64,000 bases of DNA. Origin: Bacillus sp. MM2020_4 (GTDB lineage Bacteria; Bacillota; Bacilli; Bacillales; Cytobacillaceae). The stretch is taken from contig NZ_JAANMZ010000002.1 of the NCBI RefSeq assembly GCF_011250555.1, positions 248,001-312,000 of the forward strand, in the 5' to 3' direction. Each line of letters begins with the position of its first letter. The stretch's first letter is position 1. The notes under the pieces were generated by a model. That model saw only the letters and a program-made list of their open reading frames with translations, did not search any database and was not told where the DNA came from. Shown piece by piece: positions 39,013 through 49,917 of the stretch. The translations under genes were made by a program, and so were the position numbers.

Positions 39013-39067
39013 TTGTTTGTACACCCCTCAGACTTATTTATTATACAGGAGCAATAAACGTCTTTCA

Positions 39068-39099
39068 ATAAAAAGAAAAACCGCAGAGGATCTGCGGTT
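39068..39099 (-). terminator. secDF terminator
   Basis: AACCGCAGA pairs with TCTGCGGTT around TCC, followed on the minus strand by TTTCTTTTT. It comes after the repeat copy that sits at the secDF 3' end. Confidence 0.87.
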
Positions 39100-39112
39100 A
39101 AAAAATTAGTGT

Positions 39113-39231
39113 TCAGCTACAGCGCCTAGGGGCTCGGGGTCATAAGCCAATCAGTCAAGAAGGTTAAAGTGCAACCTTCTCGCCTGCTCGTCTTATGCCT
39201 GTCGCCCCTGAGCAAGGCGCTTCCGCATTTC
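39113..39231 (-). repeat. Dispersed hairpin repeat, divergent long copy (g)
   Basis: Begins 2 nt after the secDF stop, in the same direction. Minus-strand stems nest: AGCGCCT/AGGCGCT, AGGGGC/GCCCCT, CATAAG/CTTATG and an inner GAAGGTT/AACCTTC hairpin, forming one cruciform-like arm of about 115 nt. The outer arms match the family; the interior differs from the long copies f and h. The right end has decayed (TGAACA). Confidence 0.78.
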
Positions 39232-39232
39232 G

Positions 39233-41497
39233 TTACACTTGTGGCTGATCTGAGTATTTTCTTTTCTCTTTGACCGTTTTAATGACGCCTTTCTTTTTAA
39301 GCTCGCGTGTTTTCATCACATACCATAGCGGGCCGGCAATACAGATGGAGGAATAAACACCTACCATCAAGCCGACAAACAAGGCAATGGAGAAATTACG
39401 AATCGATTCGCTGCCAAAGATAATTAGGGCAACGACTGTTATTAAAACGGTTAACACTGTATTTAAAGAACGGGTTAATGTTTGGCGGATACTTGTATTT
39501 AATACATCCGCAATATCTTCTTTTGTTTTAAGACGCTTCTTCTTATGCATGTTCTCGCGCATTCGGTCAAATGTAACGATGGTGTCATTAATGGAATAAC
39601 CGACAATCGTTAAGACTGCTGCAATAAACGTAAGATCCACTTCAAGTCTCGTGATACTGAAAAAGGCTACCATGAAGAAGGCATCGTGCAGCAAGGATAT
39701 AATAGCAGCAATCGCCATTGATAATTCAAAACGGAAACTGACATAAATAATAATCCCAATTGAAGCAATTAATAGTGCCTTAAATGCATTTTTTGCTAAT
39801 TCCTTCCCCACTGTCGGGGAAACGGTACTAACATTTGGCTCTGAACCAAATTCCTTTTTAAAATCTGCCTTTAATTTAGCAATTTCCTTTTTCGAAAGGA
39901 CATCAACGAAGCGTGCGGACGCTCGGTTCTTTTTATCACCAGATAAGACAATGTCGTCTGTATCCAAATGATGTTCAGTAAAAGCAGCTTTTACTTGTTC
40001 AGTTGTCAATGGTGTATTTGATAATACTTCGACACGTGTTCCCTTAGTGAAATCAATTGCCAGATTCAAACGGAATACGATTAACACAATTAACCCTGCT
40101 ACAAGGAGAACACCTGATATCCCAAAGAATACCTTTTTATGCTTAACAAAATCAAGCTTATCAAAACGAGTTGGAAGGTCTAATGTATCAAAATTCTCAG
40201 CAATGTTGTGAATCTTCGACTGCTTCACACCGAACCAGCCTGGCTTTTTATTTAGAAATCCACTATGAACCCATAGTCCCAATAATAGCCGTGACCCGTA
40301 AACAGCAGTTAAAAAGCTCATTAAGATACTAATAATTAACATCGTCGCAAACCCTTTTACAGAGCTTGTCCCGTAGAAGAAAAGCACACCCGCAGTAAGG
40401 ATGGTTGTTAAGTTAGAGTCAAGAATCGATGTAAAGGCATTCTTCTCACCGGCCTGGAAGGCTGATTTTATCGATTTACCGACCTTTAGTTCCTCTCGAA
40501 TCCGTTCATAGGTAATGATGTTGGCATCGACAGCCATACCGACCCCGAGAATAATCGCGGCGATTCCCGGCAGCGTCAGGACCCCATTCATCCAATCGAA
40601 AATTAATAACACTAAATAAATATAGATAGATAGCGTAACAGTAGCAATAAATCCAGGAAAACGATAATAGAAAAGCATAAATAAATAAATGACGGCAACA
40701 CCGATAATACCGGCCAAGATTGTTTCATTTAATGCCTGTGCCCCGAATTTAGCTCCCACAGATGTAGAGTATACTTCCTTAAGCTTTACCGGTAATGAAC
40801 CGGCATTTAAAAGGGAAGCCAAGGTTTGAGCTTCTTGCGCTGTAAAACTTCCGACAATGGAAACAGTATTCTGATTAAAAATTTGATTTACGGTTGGAGC
40901 CGATAAATATTTTGGTTCCGGTTTACTTATTTCACTTTTAAAGGAGTCTTTTCCTTCTTCAAAATCAAGCCAAATAACAAGTAAATTGTTTGGTCTCATA
41001 TTCATAATTTCTTCTGAAACTTTACGGAACTTATCAGCACTCTTTAATGTTAAGGAAACACTTGGTGCTCCATTTTCATCAAAGGTTTGCTTCGCTCCAC
41101 CTTGCTTTAAGTCCGATCCATCCATTTTGAGCTTGTCATTGGCGTCACGGAACGTTAAGTTAGCCTGAGTGGATAAGATTTCGCGGGCCTTATTCTGATC
41201 TTTAACCCCTGCAAGCTGTACACGAATCCTGTTATTCCCCTCGATTTGGATGTTCGGTTCACTTACGCCGAGGACGTTAATCCGCTTATCAAGAGCTTCG
41301 GCTGTACTTGCCAAAACATCTTTGTCAATCTTTTGACCCTTTTTCGCTGGCTTAACCTCGTACAATACCTCAAATCCGCCTTGAAGGTCTAGACCAAGCT
41401 TAATATTGTTTAAAATGTTCTTAGCTGTTGCTCCCATTGTGCTCCCGACAATTAGGATCACAAGTAAGAAAGCAATAATTCGACTGCGCTTTACCAT
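39233..41497 (-). CDS. secDF: Protein translocase subunit SecDF (fused SecD-SecF)
   Basis: A 754-aa fusion. The SecD half has TM1 (about 7-25), a large extracytoplasmic domain starting KLGLDLQGGFEVLYEV and TM2-6 with GMAVDANIITYERIREEL. The SecF half (from about 440) has TM7, a periplasmic-type domain and TM8-12 with VGYSINDTIVTFDRMREN. It uses the proton motive force to help pull exported proteins through SecYEG. Fused SecDF is usual in Bacillus. A repeat copy starts just after its stop. Confidence 0.97.
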   Translation of the reverse strand: MVKRSRIIAFLLVILIVGSTMGATAKNILNNIKLGLDLQGGFEVLYEVKPAKKGQKIDKDVLASTAEALDKRINVLGVSEPNIQIEGNNRIRVQLAGVKDQNKAREILSTQANLTFRDANDKLKMDGSDLKQGGAKQTFDENGAPSVSLTLKSADKFRKVSEEIMNMRPNNLLVIWLDFEEGKDSFKSEISKPEPKYLSAPTVNQIFNQNTVSIVGSFTAQEAQTLASLLNAGSLPVKLKEVYSTSVGAKFGAQALNETILAGIIGVAVIYLFMLFYYRFPGFIATVTLSIYIYLVLLIFDWMNGVLTLPGIAAIILGVGMAVDANIITYERIREELKVGKSIKSAFQAGEKNAFTSILDSNLTTILTAGVLFFYGTSSVKGFATMLIISILMSFLTAVYGSRLLLGLWVHSGFLNKKPGWFGVKQSKIHNIAENFDTLDLPTRFDKLDFVKHKKVFFGISGVLLVAGLIVLIVFRLNLAIDFTKGTRVEVLSNTPLTTEQVKAAFTEHHLDTDDIVLSGDKKNRASARFVDVLSKKEIAKLKADFKKEFGSEPNVSTVSPTVGKELAKNAFKALLIASIGIIIYVSFRFELSMAIAAIISLLHDAFFMVAFFSITRLEVDLTFIAAVLTIVGYSINDTIVTFDRMRENMHKKKRLKTKEDIADVLNTSIRQTLTRSLNTVLTVLITVVALIIFGSESIRNFSIALFVGLMVGVYSSICIAGPLWYVMKTRELKKKGVIKTVKEKRKYSDQPQV

Positions 41498-41629
41498 TAT
41501 GTATTGTTCCTCCTTAGTGCCTGTGCAATTGCACTGTTACATCCTTAGCCATAGTGTAAAAATAACGAAAAGTCACTGCTTCCATTATGGAATAAGTAGG
41601 AATAGCTGTCAATTTGAAAAATGATGGTA

Positions 41630-41926
41630 TTATTTCAATAACTCTTTTAATTCCGCTTCATCCTCCATCGAGAACTCCGCAGTTTTATATGCCTCAATCG
41701 TTGCAAAGCTGATGTAATCACTTGCCTTTACAGAAAGAATTTCTTGAATCAATTGGTAAAGCAGCTTTTCTTCATTTTCCTTTTTCCACTTTTTCTTCAC
41801 CAAGTACTCCCAAAACTCCTCTTCAGTTACAGAATCAATCCCTAGCAATCGAAATTCCGCAAGTTTACTTGCACATGCCGGTTGTACTTGGGTGCGAAAA
41901 TGTTCGTATTTGTTGCTATTACCCAT
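41630..41926 (-). CDS. comN: Post-transcriptional regulator ComN (YrzD)
   Basis: A 98-aa protein starting MGNSNKYEHFRTQV, 8 nt after AGGAGG; the longer frame has no SD. ESLLGIDSVTEEEFWEYL-like central residues and an acidic helical C-terminus fit the ComN family. B. subtilis ComN acts post-transcriptionally on comE and localises with DivIVA/MinJ at septa. Exact length match to the B. subtilis protein. Confidence 0.87.
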   Translation of the reverse strand: MGNSNKYEHFRTQVQPACASKLAEFRLLGIDSVTEEEFWEYLVKKKWKKENEEKLLYQLIQEILSVKASDYISFATIEAYKTAEFSMEDEAELKELLK

Positions 41927-41997
41927 CCTATCTTCCTCCTTGGGGTCCATCTGCTATTCCTAATGAATGGACCTATTGCAAAAAGCTTTACCTACTT

Positions 41998-42028
41998 GTC
42001 ATGCTTTGTCCACTATTAGGCATATAGT
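41998..42028 (+). promoter_or_regulatory. Putative sigma-E promoter of spoVB
   Basis: GTCATGCTT (41998-42006), 14-bp spacer, CATATAGT (42021-42028) is close to the sigma-E pattern of a GTCATATT-like -35 and CATACAnT -10. It is 45 bp before the spoVB start, which is mother-cell expressed in B. subtilis. Confidence 0.6.
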
Positions 42029-42072
42029 TAATTGTAAATGAGTTCTTCTTTTTTGAGAAGGTGGGAAACTGC

Positions 42073-43617
42073 ATGTCAAAGTTTTTAAAGGGGACTTTTA
42101 TCCTATTAGTTGCCGGTTTCGTCACAAGAGTGCTTGGCTTTATTTATCGCATTGTCCTTGCACGCAGTATTGGTGAAGAAGGCGTCGGCTTATATATGAT
42201 GGCATATCCAACATTTATTCTAATGGTAACCATCACGCAATTAGGACTTCCGGTAGCCATTTCGAAAAATATTGCCGAGGCGGAAGCCAGAAGGGATTAT
42301 GCTGAAATCAAAAAAATCCTAGTTGTTTCCCTCGCAATCACTGTGGGATTATCGGCCATTATTACGCCTGCCTTATTCTTACTTGCACCCATTTTATCGA
42401 CAACATTGTTTACGGACCAAAGGACGTATTGGCCATTGATTGCCATTGCACCAGCATTGCCGATTATCGCTGTTTCCTCAGTCATTAGGGGTTACTTCCA
42501 AGGAAAACAAAATATGCGCCCATCGGCCATTTCGCAGATTTTAGAGCAGGTTGTCAGAATAACCTTAATTGCTACTGCAACAAAAACCTTTCTGCCATAT
42601 GGAGTAGAATATGCAGCTGCAGCAGCAATGGGGGCCTCAGTCTTAGGTGAATTACTTTCACTCATTTATTTAGTAACCACATTTAAATTAAAGAAGCGAT
42701 TTAGGGTCAGAAAGAATTTCTTTCAATATGTTCATAAAGGCAAGCGAACATTCAAAGAATTAATGGAGATAGCCCTGCCCACAATGGGGAGCAGGATGAT
42801 TGGTTCGATTGCTTGGTTTTTTGAGCCTATTGTCGTTGCCCACAGTCTGGCAATTGCCGGCGTCATTGCTGTCAATGCAACAAAACAGTATGGGTCACTA
42901 ACCGGCTATGCCATGCCGCTGTTAATGCTGCCATCATTTATTACCTTTTCATTATCGACATCACTTGTCCCAGCCATCAGCGAAGCTAATTCCAAAAATA
43001 ATCAAAAATTAATTGAATACCGCCTGCAGCAGGCATTACGTTTTGTTTTTTTAACTGGCGGACTAGCTGTTATCGTTCTCTATGTATTGGCGGACCCGCT
43101 CATGCAGCTTATGTATGGCTCTACTAAAGGCGCCTATTTTATCCGTATCATGGCCCCATTCTTTTTGTTTTATTATTATCAAGGTCCACTGCAAGCTGTT
43201 TTACAAGCATTAAACCTTGCTAGAGCGGCGATGATCAATAGCCTCATTGGCGCCGTGGTCAAAACGGCTGTTATTTTTTTACTTGCTTCCCAGCCCGGCT
43301 TCGGAATTACAGGGGTAGCGCTTGGCATTCTTGTCGGCTTTGTATTGGTCACGATTCTTCACTTTGCTACCGTATTGAAAAAAGTCGCCTTTTCAATTTA
43401 TGTCCGCGACTATCTGAAAGGATTTCTAGTGATGGGGGGATCAGGTTGGTTAGGGTATTGGATCTTCGAGAATGTCTTGGTAAATGGCCACCTAGTACTA
43501 AGAGTATTAACAGCAGCAACCGCAATGGCCATAACATATTTCATCATGTTAGTTGTATTCCGCCTAATTAAAAAGGATGAGCTAAGCCGGATTCCATGGA
43601 TTGGCCATCTATTTTAA
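42073..43617 (+). CDS. spoVB: Stage V sporulation protein B (MurJ-like flippase family)
   Basis: A 514-aa polytopic protein of the MVF/MATE-like MOP superfamily with about 14 helices, starting MSKFLKGTFILLVAGFVTRVLGF after GAGAAGGTGGG. SpoVB is needed for spore cortex synthesis, presumably as a lipid II or polysaccharide flippase in the mother cell. It is transcribed opposite to its neighbours, with a putative sigma-E promoter and a downstream hairpin. Confidence 0.94.
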   Translation: MSKFLKGTFILLVAGFVTRVLGFIYRIVLARSIGEEGVGLYMMAYPTFILMVTITQLGLPVAISKNIAEAEARRDYAEIKKILVVSLAITVGLSAIITPALFLLAPILSTTLFTDQRTYWPLIAIAPALPIIAVSSVIRGYFQGKQNMRPSAISQILEQVVRITLIATATKTFLPYGVEYAAAAAMGASVLGELLSLIYLVTTFKLKKRFRVRKNFFQYVHKGKRTFKELMEIALPTMGSRMIGSIAWFFEPIVVAHSLAIAGVIAVNATKQYGSLTGYAMPLLMLPSFITFSLSTSLVPAISEANSKNNQKLIEYRLQQALRFVFLTGGLAVIVLYVLADPLMQLMYGSTKGAYFIRIMAPFFLFYYYQGPLQAVLQALNLARAAMINSLIGAVVKTAVIFLLASQPGFGITGVALGILVGFVLVTILHFATVLKKVAFSIYVRDYLKGFLVMGGSGWLGYWIFENVLVNGHLVLRVLTAATAMAITYFIMLVVFRLIKKDELSRIPWIGHLF

Positions 43618-43620
43618 AGT

Positions 43621-43658
43621 AAAAAAGAAGACAGGCTGATTTTTAAGCGTGTCTTCTT
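43621..43658 (-). terminator. Terminator at the spoVB/yrbG junction
   Basis: AAGAAGACA pairs with TGTCTTCTT. The T-run (TTTTTT) is on the minus strand, so it best serves yrbG, whose stop overlaps the stem; it may also end spoVB. Confidence 0.78.
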
Positions 43659-44319
43659 AGTATTCATCCTGTAAATCAATGAAGAACTTCCCATTTTCGT
43701 AACTGCAAAAGGAAATTTTCTTTACATCTCGATAGCCCTTTTTTTTCAATTCTTGGCGAAGCCAAAGATTTGTTTTATTTATCCTTTTCAAATTTTCCTC
43801 TTCAATATTACCATCTAATATTAATGGAATAGTAATATCCCCCTGTTTCCCATCTTCTTTACTGCTTTTCAACTTTTCAATGACAGATAGACTTCCAGAT
43901 GATTCTAAGATGGCAAACTCCACATCTGCAATACTGCGAATATCCTTCTCGCGAAGCTGTGTCATTAAATCATCAAAATTGTACCGCTGCTTCCGCATTG
44001 CATGTTCATCAATCTTTCCGCGATTAATAATAATACTCGGTCGGCCATCAACCATGTCACGAAATTTTTTACTTTTTAGTGAAAGGAGTGCGAGTGAGAC
44101 CTGAACAAGCATTAAGAGCACCATGGGCAGAATGGTATGAAACAACGGGGAATGAACTTTTTCAATCGACACAACCGCCATTTCACCAATCATGATGAAA
44201 ACGACAAGATCTAGGATGCTTAATTCACCAATTTCCCTTTTCCCCATTAACCGAAAAATAACAAGGATTAGTAAATAGAAAAACAAAGTTCGAAACACAA
44301 TCGTGAAATAATCTGACAC
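43657..44319 (-). CDS. yrbG: DUF421 family membrane protein YrbG
   Basis: A 220-aa protein. The start is taken as GTG (M-SDYFTIVFRTLFFY), 8 nt after AAGGGG; the ATG nine codons upstream has no SD. Three N-terminal helices (to about 90) are followed by the YetF/DUF421 cytoplasmic domain with DGRPSIIINRGKIDEHAMRKQRYNFDDLMTQLR. Members of this family (YetF, YrbG, YdfR) occur in spore formers and some have been linked to spore protein placement. Function here is unknown. Confidence 0.87.
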   Translation of the reverse strand: MSDYFTIVFRTLFFYLLILVIFRLMGKREIGELSILDLVVFIMIGEMAVVSIEKVHSPLFHTILPMVLLMLVQVSLALLSLKSKKFRDMVDGRPSIIINRGKIDEHAMRKQRYNFDDLMTQLREKDIRSIADVEFAILESSGSLSVIEKLKSSKEDGKQGDITIPLILDGNIEEENLKRINKTNLWLRQELKKKGYRDVKKISFCSYENGKFFIDLQDEY

Positions 44320-44552
44320 AGCTGTCGCCCCTTTTTTAACATTCAAATTTATTGTTTGTATTGCTGAATGAAAAATGAGAGGAATTAAATTCCATAACCT
44401 TTAGAAGCCAGTAAAATAGAGAAATTTTTATTCTACTTTTTGTCCGCCTTGAATACGCTTGTACTAGGAAAGAAACTTGCATGTTAGGCCCGGCCAACAG
44501 TCAATCAACTACCTATCACACAGGCCTAAAGCTTTGAAGGGGGAGAGTTAAA

Positions 44553-44945
44553 ATCGAATCGAAAAGCTTTGGTACATCCATTTTGTACGGATTAATTTTT
44601 ATTTTTGCTTTTGCTGTAATTTGCAGCCTTATTTTTGCTTTTATTCTCAGATTTACGTCAGCTCGGGAAGGCTCGGTTCAGTATGTCATTACGGCTTTAT
44701 CATTCATTGGACTATTTGGAGGCGGCTTTCTTTCAGGAGGAAAGCGAAAAGAAAAAGGCTGGCTTATTGGTGGAATAACAGGGCTCATTTACTCATTCGT
44801 GGTATTTTTATTTCAATATCTTGGGTTTGACCGCTTATTTGACGCGGAACAAGTCATTTATCATACCTGCTATACCTTAATCGCGATGATGGGTGGCATT
44901 TTAGGAGTGAATATTGCCACAAATAATTCCCGACGATCAGCATAG
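44553..44945 (+). CDS. yrzE: TIGR04086 family membrane protein YrzE, apparent AUC start
   Basis: A 130-aa protein with four transmembrane helices (about 12-34, 43-60, 66-90, 100-122). No ATG, GTG or TTG stands at the right place: a strong SD (GGGGGAG, 44539-44545) is 7 nt before ATC GAA TCG AAA, giving ESKSFGTSILYGLIFIF. The first conventional start in frame is TTG at 44583, which has no SD and would cut into helix 1. Small YrzE-like proteins of unknown function lie beside spoVB and yajC in B. subtilis as well. Confidence 0.7.
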   Translation: MESKSFGTSILYGLIFIFAFAVICSLIFAFILRFTSAREGSVQYVITALSFIGLFGGGFLSGGKRKEKGWLIGGITGLIYSFVVFLFQYLGFDRLFDAEQVIYHTCYTLIAMMGGILGVNIATNNSRRSA

Positions 44946-44948
44946 AAA

Positions 44949-44975
44949 AAGGAAGCCATGCAAAATGGCTTCCTT
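44949..44975. terminator. Bidirectional terminator between yrzE and yajC
   Basis: AAGGAAGCCAT pairs with ATGGCTTCCTT around GCAAA, with AT-rich tails on both sides. It is 3 bp past the yrzE stop and 7 bp past the yajC stop. Confidence 0.85.
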
Positions 44976-44981
44976 AATTTA

Positions 44982-45272
44982 TTACTTTGATAGACTAACC
45001 CCTTCACCGGCGCCAGCTTCTGTGACTTCACGAATAGCATTGCGGTCATATGTAAGACGACTGCCGTCTCCACATTTAATCACGACTTTATTATCATCAA
45101 TCGAGTCGATAAAACCATGTAAACCACCAATCGTGACGATTTTATCACCCTTTTTCAATTCGTTCTGCATACTTTGAACCTTTTTTTGGCGCTTTTGCTG
45201 CGGACGAATCAATAGGAAATAAAATAACACAAACATTAATATTAATGGAACGATTGTACCCAAACCTTGCAT
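44982..45272 (-). CDS. yajC: Preprotein translocase subunit YajC
   Basis: A 96-aa small membrane protein. The N-terminal helix PLILMFVLFYFLLIRPQQKRQKK (about 8-30) is the YajC signature, followed by a basic cytoplasmic domain with GDKIVTIGGLHGFIDSID. It associates with SecDF-YidC in other bacteria; SecDF is encoded 4 kb away here. It lies 30 bp downstream of tgt in the queA-tgt-yajC order. Confidence 0.95.
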   Translation of the reverse strand: MQGLGTIVPLILMFVLFYFLLIRPQQKRQKKVQSMQNELKKGDKIVTIGGLHGFIDSIDDNKVVIKCGDGSRLTYDRNAIREVTEAGAGEGVSLSK

Positions 45273-45301
45273 CTTGTTTCCCTCCTTTCAAAAAGTATCT
45301 A

Positions 45302-46456
<1,155 letters not shown>

Positions 46457-46475
46457 CTAATGTTGCGACGCTCCT

Positions 46476-47504
46476 TTAGATGATGAACATCGCATCGCCA
46501 AAGCTGAAAAATCGATAGCGCTCCTCCACAGCCGTATTATAGGCATGCAAAATATTTTCTCTACCCGCTAAAGCACTAACAAGCATGATTAAGGTTGATT
46601 TAGGCAAATGAAAATTGGTAATCATGCCATCAATTGCCTTAAATTCATACCCCGGATAAATAAAAATACTTGTCCAGCCGCTTCCTTCAGTGAATTGCCC
46701 ATCATTTTGGGAGGCAATGGTCTCCAAGGTTCTCGTCGAAGTGGTCCCGACAGTAATAATTCTCCCACCAGTACTTCTTACCTCATTAAGTAAGCGGGCT
46801 GTTCCATCTGTTACCGTATAAAATTCGGAATGCATATCATGCTCAAGGACATCATCGACACTTACAGGACGGAAAGTACCAAGCCCCACATGGAGTGTAA
46901 TAAAGGCGATATGAACACCCAGTTCTTTTAATTCCTGAAGCAACCCCTCAGTAAAATGGAGTCCTGCTGTTGGGGCTGCCGCTGAACCTGGTTCGCGGGC
47001 GTAGACTGTCTGATACCGATCACGATCATCTAATTGCTCTTTTATGTACGGCGGCAGCGGCATTTCCCCCAATTGGTCAAGTACTTCGTAAAAGATGCCT
47101 TCGTAATTGAAATCCAATATTCTACCACCATGGTCCTCTGTCGCGGTGCAAACCGCTGTCAAAAGGCCATCACCAAAAACAAGCTTGGTTCCTTCCTTCA
47201 CTCGCTTAGCCGGTTTGATAAGTGTTTCCCACTGATCGCCTTCAAGTTGTTTCAATAAAAGGACTTCAATTTTAGCACCGGTATCCTCTTTCACACCAAA
47301 AAGGCGTGCGGGTAATACCTTGGTATCATTTAAGACAAGGCAATCCCCTTCACGCAAATACTTGGTAATATCTTTAAATACTTCATGCTTGATCTCGCCT
47401 GTTTGTTTATTCAACACCATTAATCGACTGTCTGTCCGATTTTTAAGTGGAACTTGTGCAATTAATTCTTCAGGTAAGTGAAAATCAAATAAATCTACTT
47501 TCAT
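46476..47504 (-). CDS. queA: S-adenosylmethionine:tRNA ribosyltransferase-isomerase QueA
   Basis: A 342-aa enzyme that transfers and isomerises the ribosyl moiety of SAM onto preQ1 in tRNA, giving epoxyqueuosine. Signature segments are [41 protein letters not shown] (about 163) and [21 protein letters not shown] (about 296). It precedes tgt and follows ruvB by 30 bp. Confidence 0.98.
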   Translation of the reverse strand: MKVDLFDFHLPEELIAQVPLKNRTDSRLMVLNKQTGEIKHEVFKDITKYLREGDCLVLNDTKVLPARLFGVKEDTGAKIEVLLLKQLEGDQWETLIKPAKRVKEGTKLVFGDGLLTAVCTATEDHGGRILDFNYEGIFYEVLDQLGEMPLPPYIKEQLDDRDRYQTVYAREPGSAAAPTAGLHFTEGLLQELKELGVHIAFITLHVGLGTFRPVSVDDVLEHDMHSEFYTVTDGTARLLNEVRSTGGRIITVGTTSTRTLETIASQNDGQFTEGSGWTSIFIYPGYEFKAIDGMITNFHLPKSTLIMLVSALAGRENILHAYNTAVEERYRFFSFGDAMFII

Positions 47505-47534
47505 ATTATGACATCCTAATCTGTTATAAAATGT

Positions 47535-48536
47535 TTACGGGGCAGGGATCTCCATGCCAAAGTGCTGGTACACAGCCGCTGTAACTATCCTGCCGCGCGG
47601 TGTTCTTTGCAGGAAGCCTATTTGCAATAAATACGGTTCATACACATCTTCAATGGTTTCAGATTCTTCGCCAATGGAAGCGGCAATGGTATCTAGGCCA
47701 ACAGGTCCGCCACGGAATTTTTCGATAATTCCCTTTAAAAGTTTATGGTCAATATGATCAAGTCCAAGTCGGTCGACCTGGAGCAGTTCAAGTGCCTCTC
47801 TTGCAAGGGCAAGGTCAATTGTACCATTTCCCCTAACTTGGGCAAAATCTCTCACTCTGCGAAGGAGACGATTGGCAATCCTTGGAGTTCCCCTTGCTCT
47901 CCTGGCAATTTCGGCGGCAGACGGTATATCAATTTCCGTTCCGAACAACTCGGCTGTTCTGATGACAATATTTTTTAACTGATCTTCTTTATAATACTCG
48001 AGCCGGCTTAAAACTCCAAATCTGTCCCGTAACGGGGCTGATAAGGAGCCTGCCCTCGTTGTTGCGCCGACAAGTGTAAACGGCGGGAGGTCGAGGCGAA
48101 CGGACCTGGCACTTGGTCCCTTGCCAATCACAATATCAAGGCAAAAGTCCTCCATCGCCGGATAAAGTACCTCTTCAATTGTCCTTTGCAGCCGGTGAAT
48201 TTCATCGATAAACAACACATCTCCAGGCTCTAAGGCCGTTAGAATCGCTGCTAAATCACCGGGCCTTTCAATGGCTGGACCAGAGGTGGTTCGAATATTC
48301 ACACCCATTTCATTGGCAATAATAACGGCTAATGTGGTCTTCCCTAGTCCAGGTGGTCCATAAAGGAGTACGTGGTCTAACGTTTCCTTGCGAAGCCTTG
48401 CTGCCTGTATAAAAATTTCAAGGTTTTCCTTGACCTGATTTTGGCCAATATATTGCTTTAAGGTTTGAGGTCTGAGACTTTGTTCAATACTAATCTCACT
48501 TTCGTTCACTTCACTAGAAATAATCCGCTCATCCAT
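47535..48536 (-). CDS. ruvB: Holliday junction branch migration ATPase RuvB
   Basis: A 333-aa AAA+ motor. Walker [12 protein letters not shown] (about 60), Walker [10 protein letters not shown] (about 108), sensor 1 GATTRAG, arginine finger in LRDRFG, and a C-terminal winged helix with [11 protein letters not shown]. It drives branch migration as a hexamer with RuvA, whose gene is 10 bp upstream. Confidence 0.98.
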   Translation of the reverse strand: MDERIISSEVNESEISIEQSLRPQTLKQYIGQNQVKENLEIFIQAARLRKETLDHVLLYGPPGLGKTTLAVIIANEMGVNIRTTSGPAIERPGDLAAILTALEPGDVLFIDEIHRLQRTIEEVLYPAMEDFCLDIVIGKGPSARSVRLDLPPFTLVGATTRAGSLSAPLRDRFGVLSRLEYYKEDQLKNIVIRTAELFGTEIDIPSAAEIARRARGTPRIANRLLRRVRDFAQVRGNGTIDLALAREALELLQVDRLGLDHIDHKLLKGIIEKFRGGPVGLDTIAASIGEESETIEDVYEPYLLQIGFLQRTPRGRIVTAAVYQHFGMEIPAP

Positions 48537-48546
48537 GAATTATCAC

Positions 48547-49158
48547 CTATTTTAAAAGCCGCTGGAGGGCTTTTTTAATGTATTGATCGGTCGAAAGCTG
48601 TTCTTTTCTTAGTTCAGGTGAAATCTTTTTAATTTCCTTTTCCGAATAGCCTAGTGCCTTTAATGCAAGCATTGCTTCATCAAAGGCTACATGACTTGCT
48701 GCCGTTGATTGCTGAAATGTATCGGCATTAAATAGGTTCGGGAAGTAATCCGGCACAATATCCTGCAATTTTCCTTTTAAGTCAAGAATCATTTGCCGGG
48801 CCGTCTTTTTACCCACTCCAGGGAATTTCACCAAGAAGCTTTCATCTTCATTCTCAATCGCTGCGACCACTTGCTGAACCTCTCCGGAAGCTAGGATAGC
48901 GAGTGCTCCTTTTGGCCCAATCCCAGAAACATTTAATAGTTTTGTAAACAGCCTCTTCTCTTCTCTTGTTTCAAAGCCGTAAAGAGCCAAAATGTCTTCG
49001 CGAACGTAGTGATAGGTAAACACCGTTACCAGTGTTTCCATTTTACCGGTATAAATAAACGGATTCGGCGTGGCAATTTGATAGCCAATCCCGTTATTTT
49101 CAATAACAATATACTCCGGACCTACAAACTCTACAGTTCCTTTTATAAATTCATACAA
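48547..49158 (-). CDS. ruvA: Holliday junction DNA helicase subunit RuvA
   Basis: A 203-aa junction-binding protein. An N-terminal OB fold ([20 protein letters not shown]), two HhH motifs ([16 protein letters not shown] and [17 protein letters not shown], about 70-125) and a C-terminal domain III (about 155-203) that contacts RuvB. RuvC is lacking in Bacillus, so RecU would be the resolvase. Upstream bofC is separated by a terminator. Confidence 0.97.
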   Translation of the reverse strand: MYEFIKGTVEFVGPEYIVIENNGIGYQIATPNPFIYTGKMETLVTVFTYHYVREDILALYGFETREEKRLFTKLLNVSGIGPKGALAILASGEVQQVVAAIENEDESFLVKFPGVGKKTARQMILDLKGKLQDIVPDYFPNLFNADTFQQSTAASHVAFDEAMLALKALGYSEKEIKKISPELRKEQLSTDQYIKKALQRLLK

Positions 49159-49242
49159 TCTATTTCTCTCCCCAAAGTTTCACTAAATTCCATTCTACCA
49201 TACAAATTTAAGGGAGTTGAAGAATTCGCCTATTGATTTTAG

Positions 49243-49280
49243 CAAAAAAAACAGGCTGATGTATTGAAATCAGTCCGTTT
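49243..49280 (-). terminator. bofC terminator
   Basis: ACGGACTGAT pairs with ATCAGCCTGT (one mismatch) and is followed on the minus strand by TTTTTTTT. It separates bofC from ruvA. Confidence 0.83.
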
Positions 49281-49291
49281 AGGTTATTCTT

Positions 49292-49834
49292 CTATTCTTT
49301 TTTTACGGAATAGGGCTTAAATGTTTCTAAAACTTGAACGTACTGGTCCTTTGACTTTATCGGGATACCTTTAATCAGTTCTTCCTGCTTTTTGCTTTCA
49401 AGCTTCAAAATATCTATTTGAAAAAAAGATTGAATGATTCGGGATTGACCAGGTCTTCCATTAAAAATGGTCAGTATCCCGTCCTCCGTCACACCAAAAA
49501 ATCCATTTGCTTTCAGCAATGGTGATATATCATCTACTTGTTGTCGAAAAACAAAGGTCGATTCATCAATATCTGTAAGCTGCCACTGGTCATATTTTGC
49601 CCAAAAATTCTCCATTGACCAACTTGTCTCGTGAATGACTTCCTGACTAATTTCACCATCAAGATAGACTCTTTCTAAAATGACCGTCATTGTAAGTGGC
49701 TGTGCTCGATGATTATCCTGTTGTGCAGCAGCGCCGTACATCAACATTCGGGGGGCACTGCCGATAAACATGAAGAGAATAACAGCAGTTACGGCTAGTA
49801 AAAACCGGTTCATCGCTATCCAGCTGGCCCTCAT
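49292..49834 (-). CDS. bofC: Bypass-of-forespore protein BofC
   Basis: A 180-aa secreted protein starting MRASWIAMNRFLL, 6 nt after GAGGTG. An N-terminal helix (about 8-28) directs export into the intermembrane space of the sporangium. The BofC N- and C-terminal domains follow (ILERVYLDGEISQEVIHET and FFGVTEDGILTIFNGRP). BofC restrains the SpoIVB protease and so the pro-sigma-K checkpoint. The checkpoint proteins SpoIVFA/FB are encoded at 60.7-62.3 kb. Confidence 0.93.
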   Translation of the reverse strand: MRASWIAMNRFLLAVTAVILFMFIGSAPRMLMYGAAAQQDNHRAQPLTMTVILERVYLDGEISQEVIHETSWSMENFWAKYDQWQLTDIDESTFVFRQQVDDISPLLKANGFFGVTEDGILTIFNGRPGQSRIIQSFFQIDILKLESKKQEELIKGIPIKSKDQYVQVLETFKPYSVKKE

Positions 49835-49917
49835 GTTACTCACCTCTTATTGTTAAAAATTGAACAATCTTTACAATCCTAGTTTAGCCTTATTTTGCCT
49901 TTTTATCCGATAGGAAA

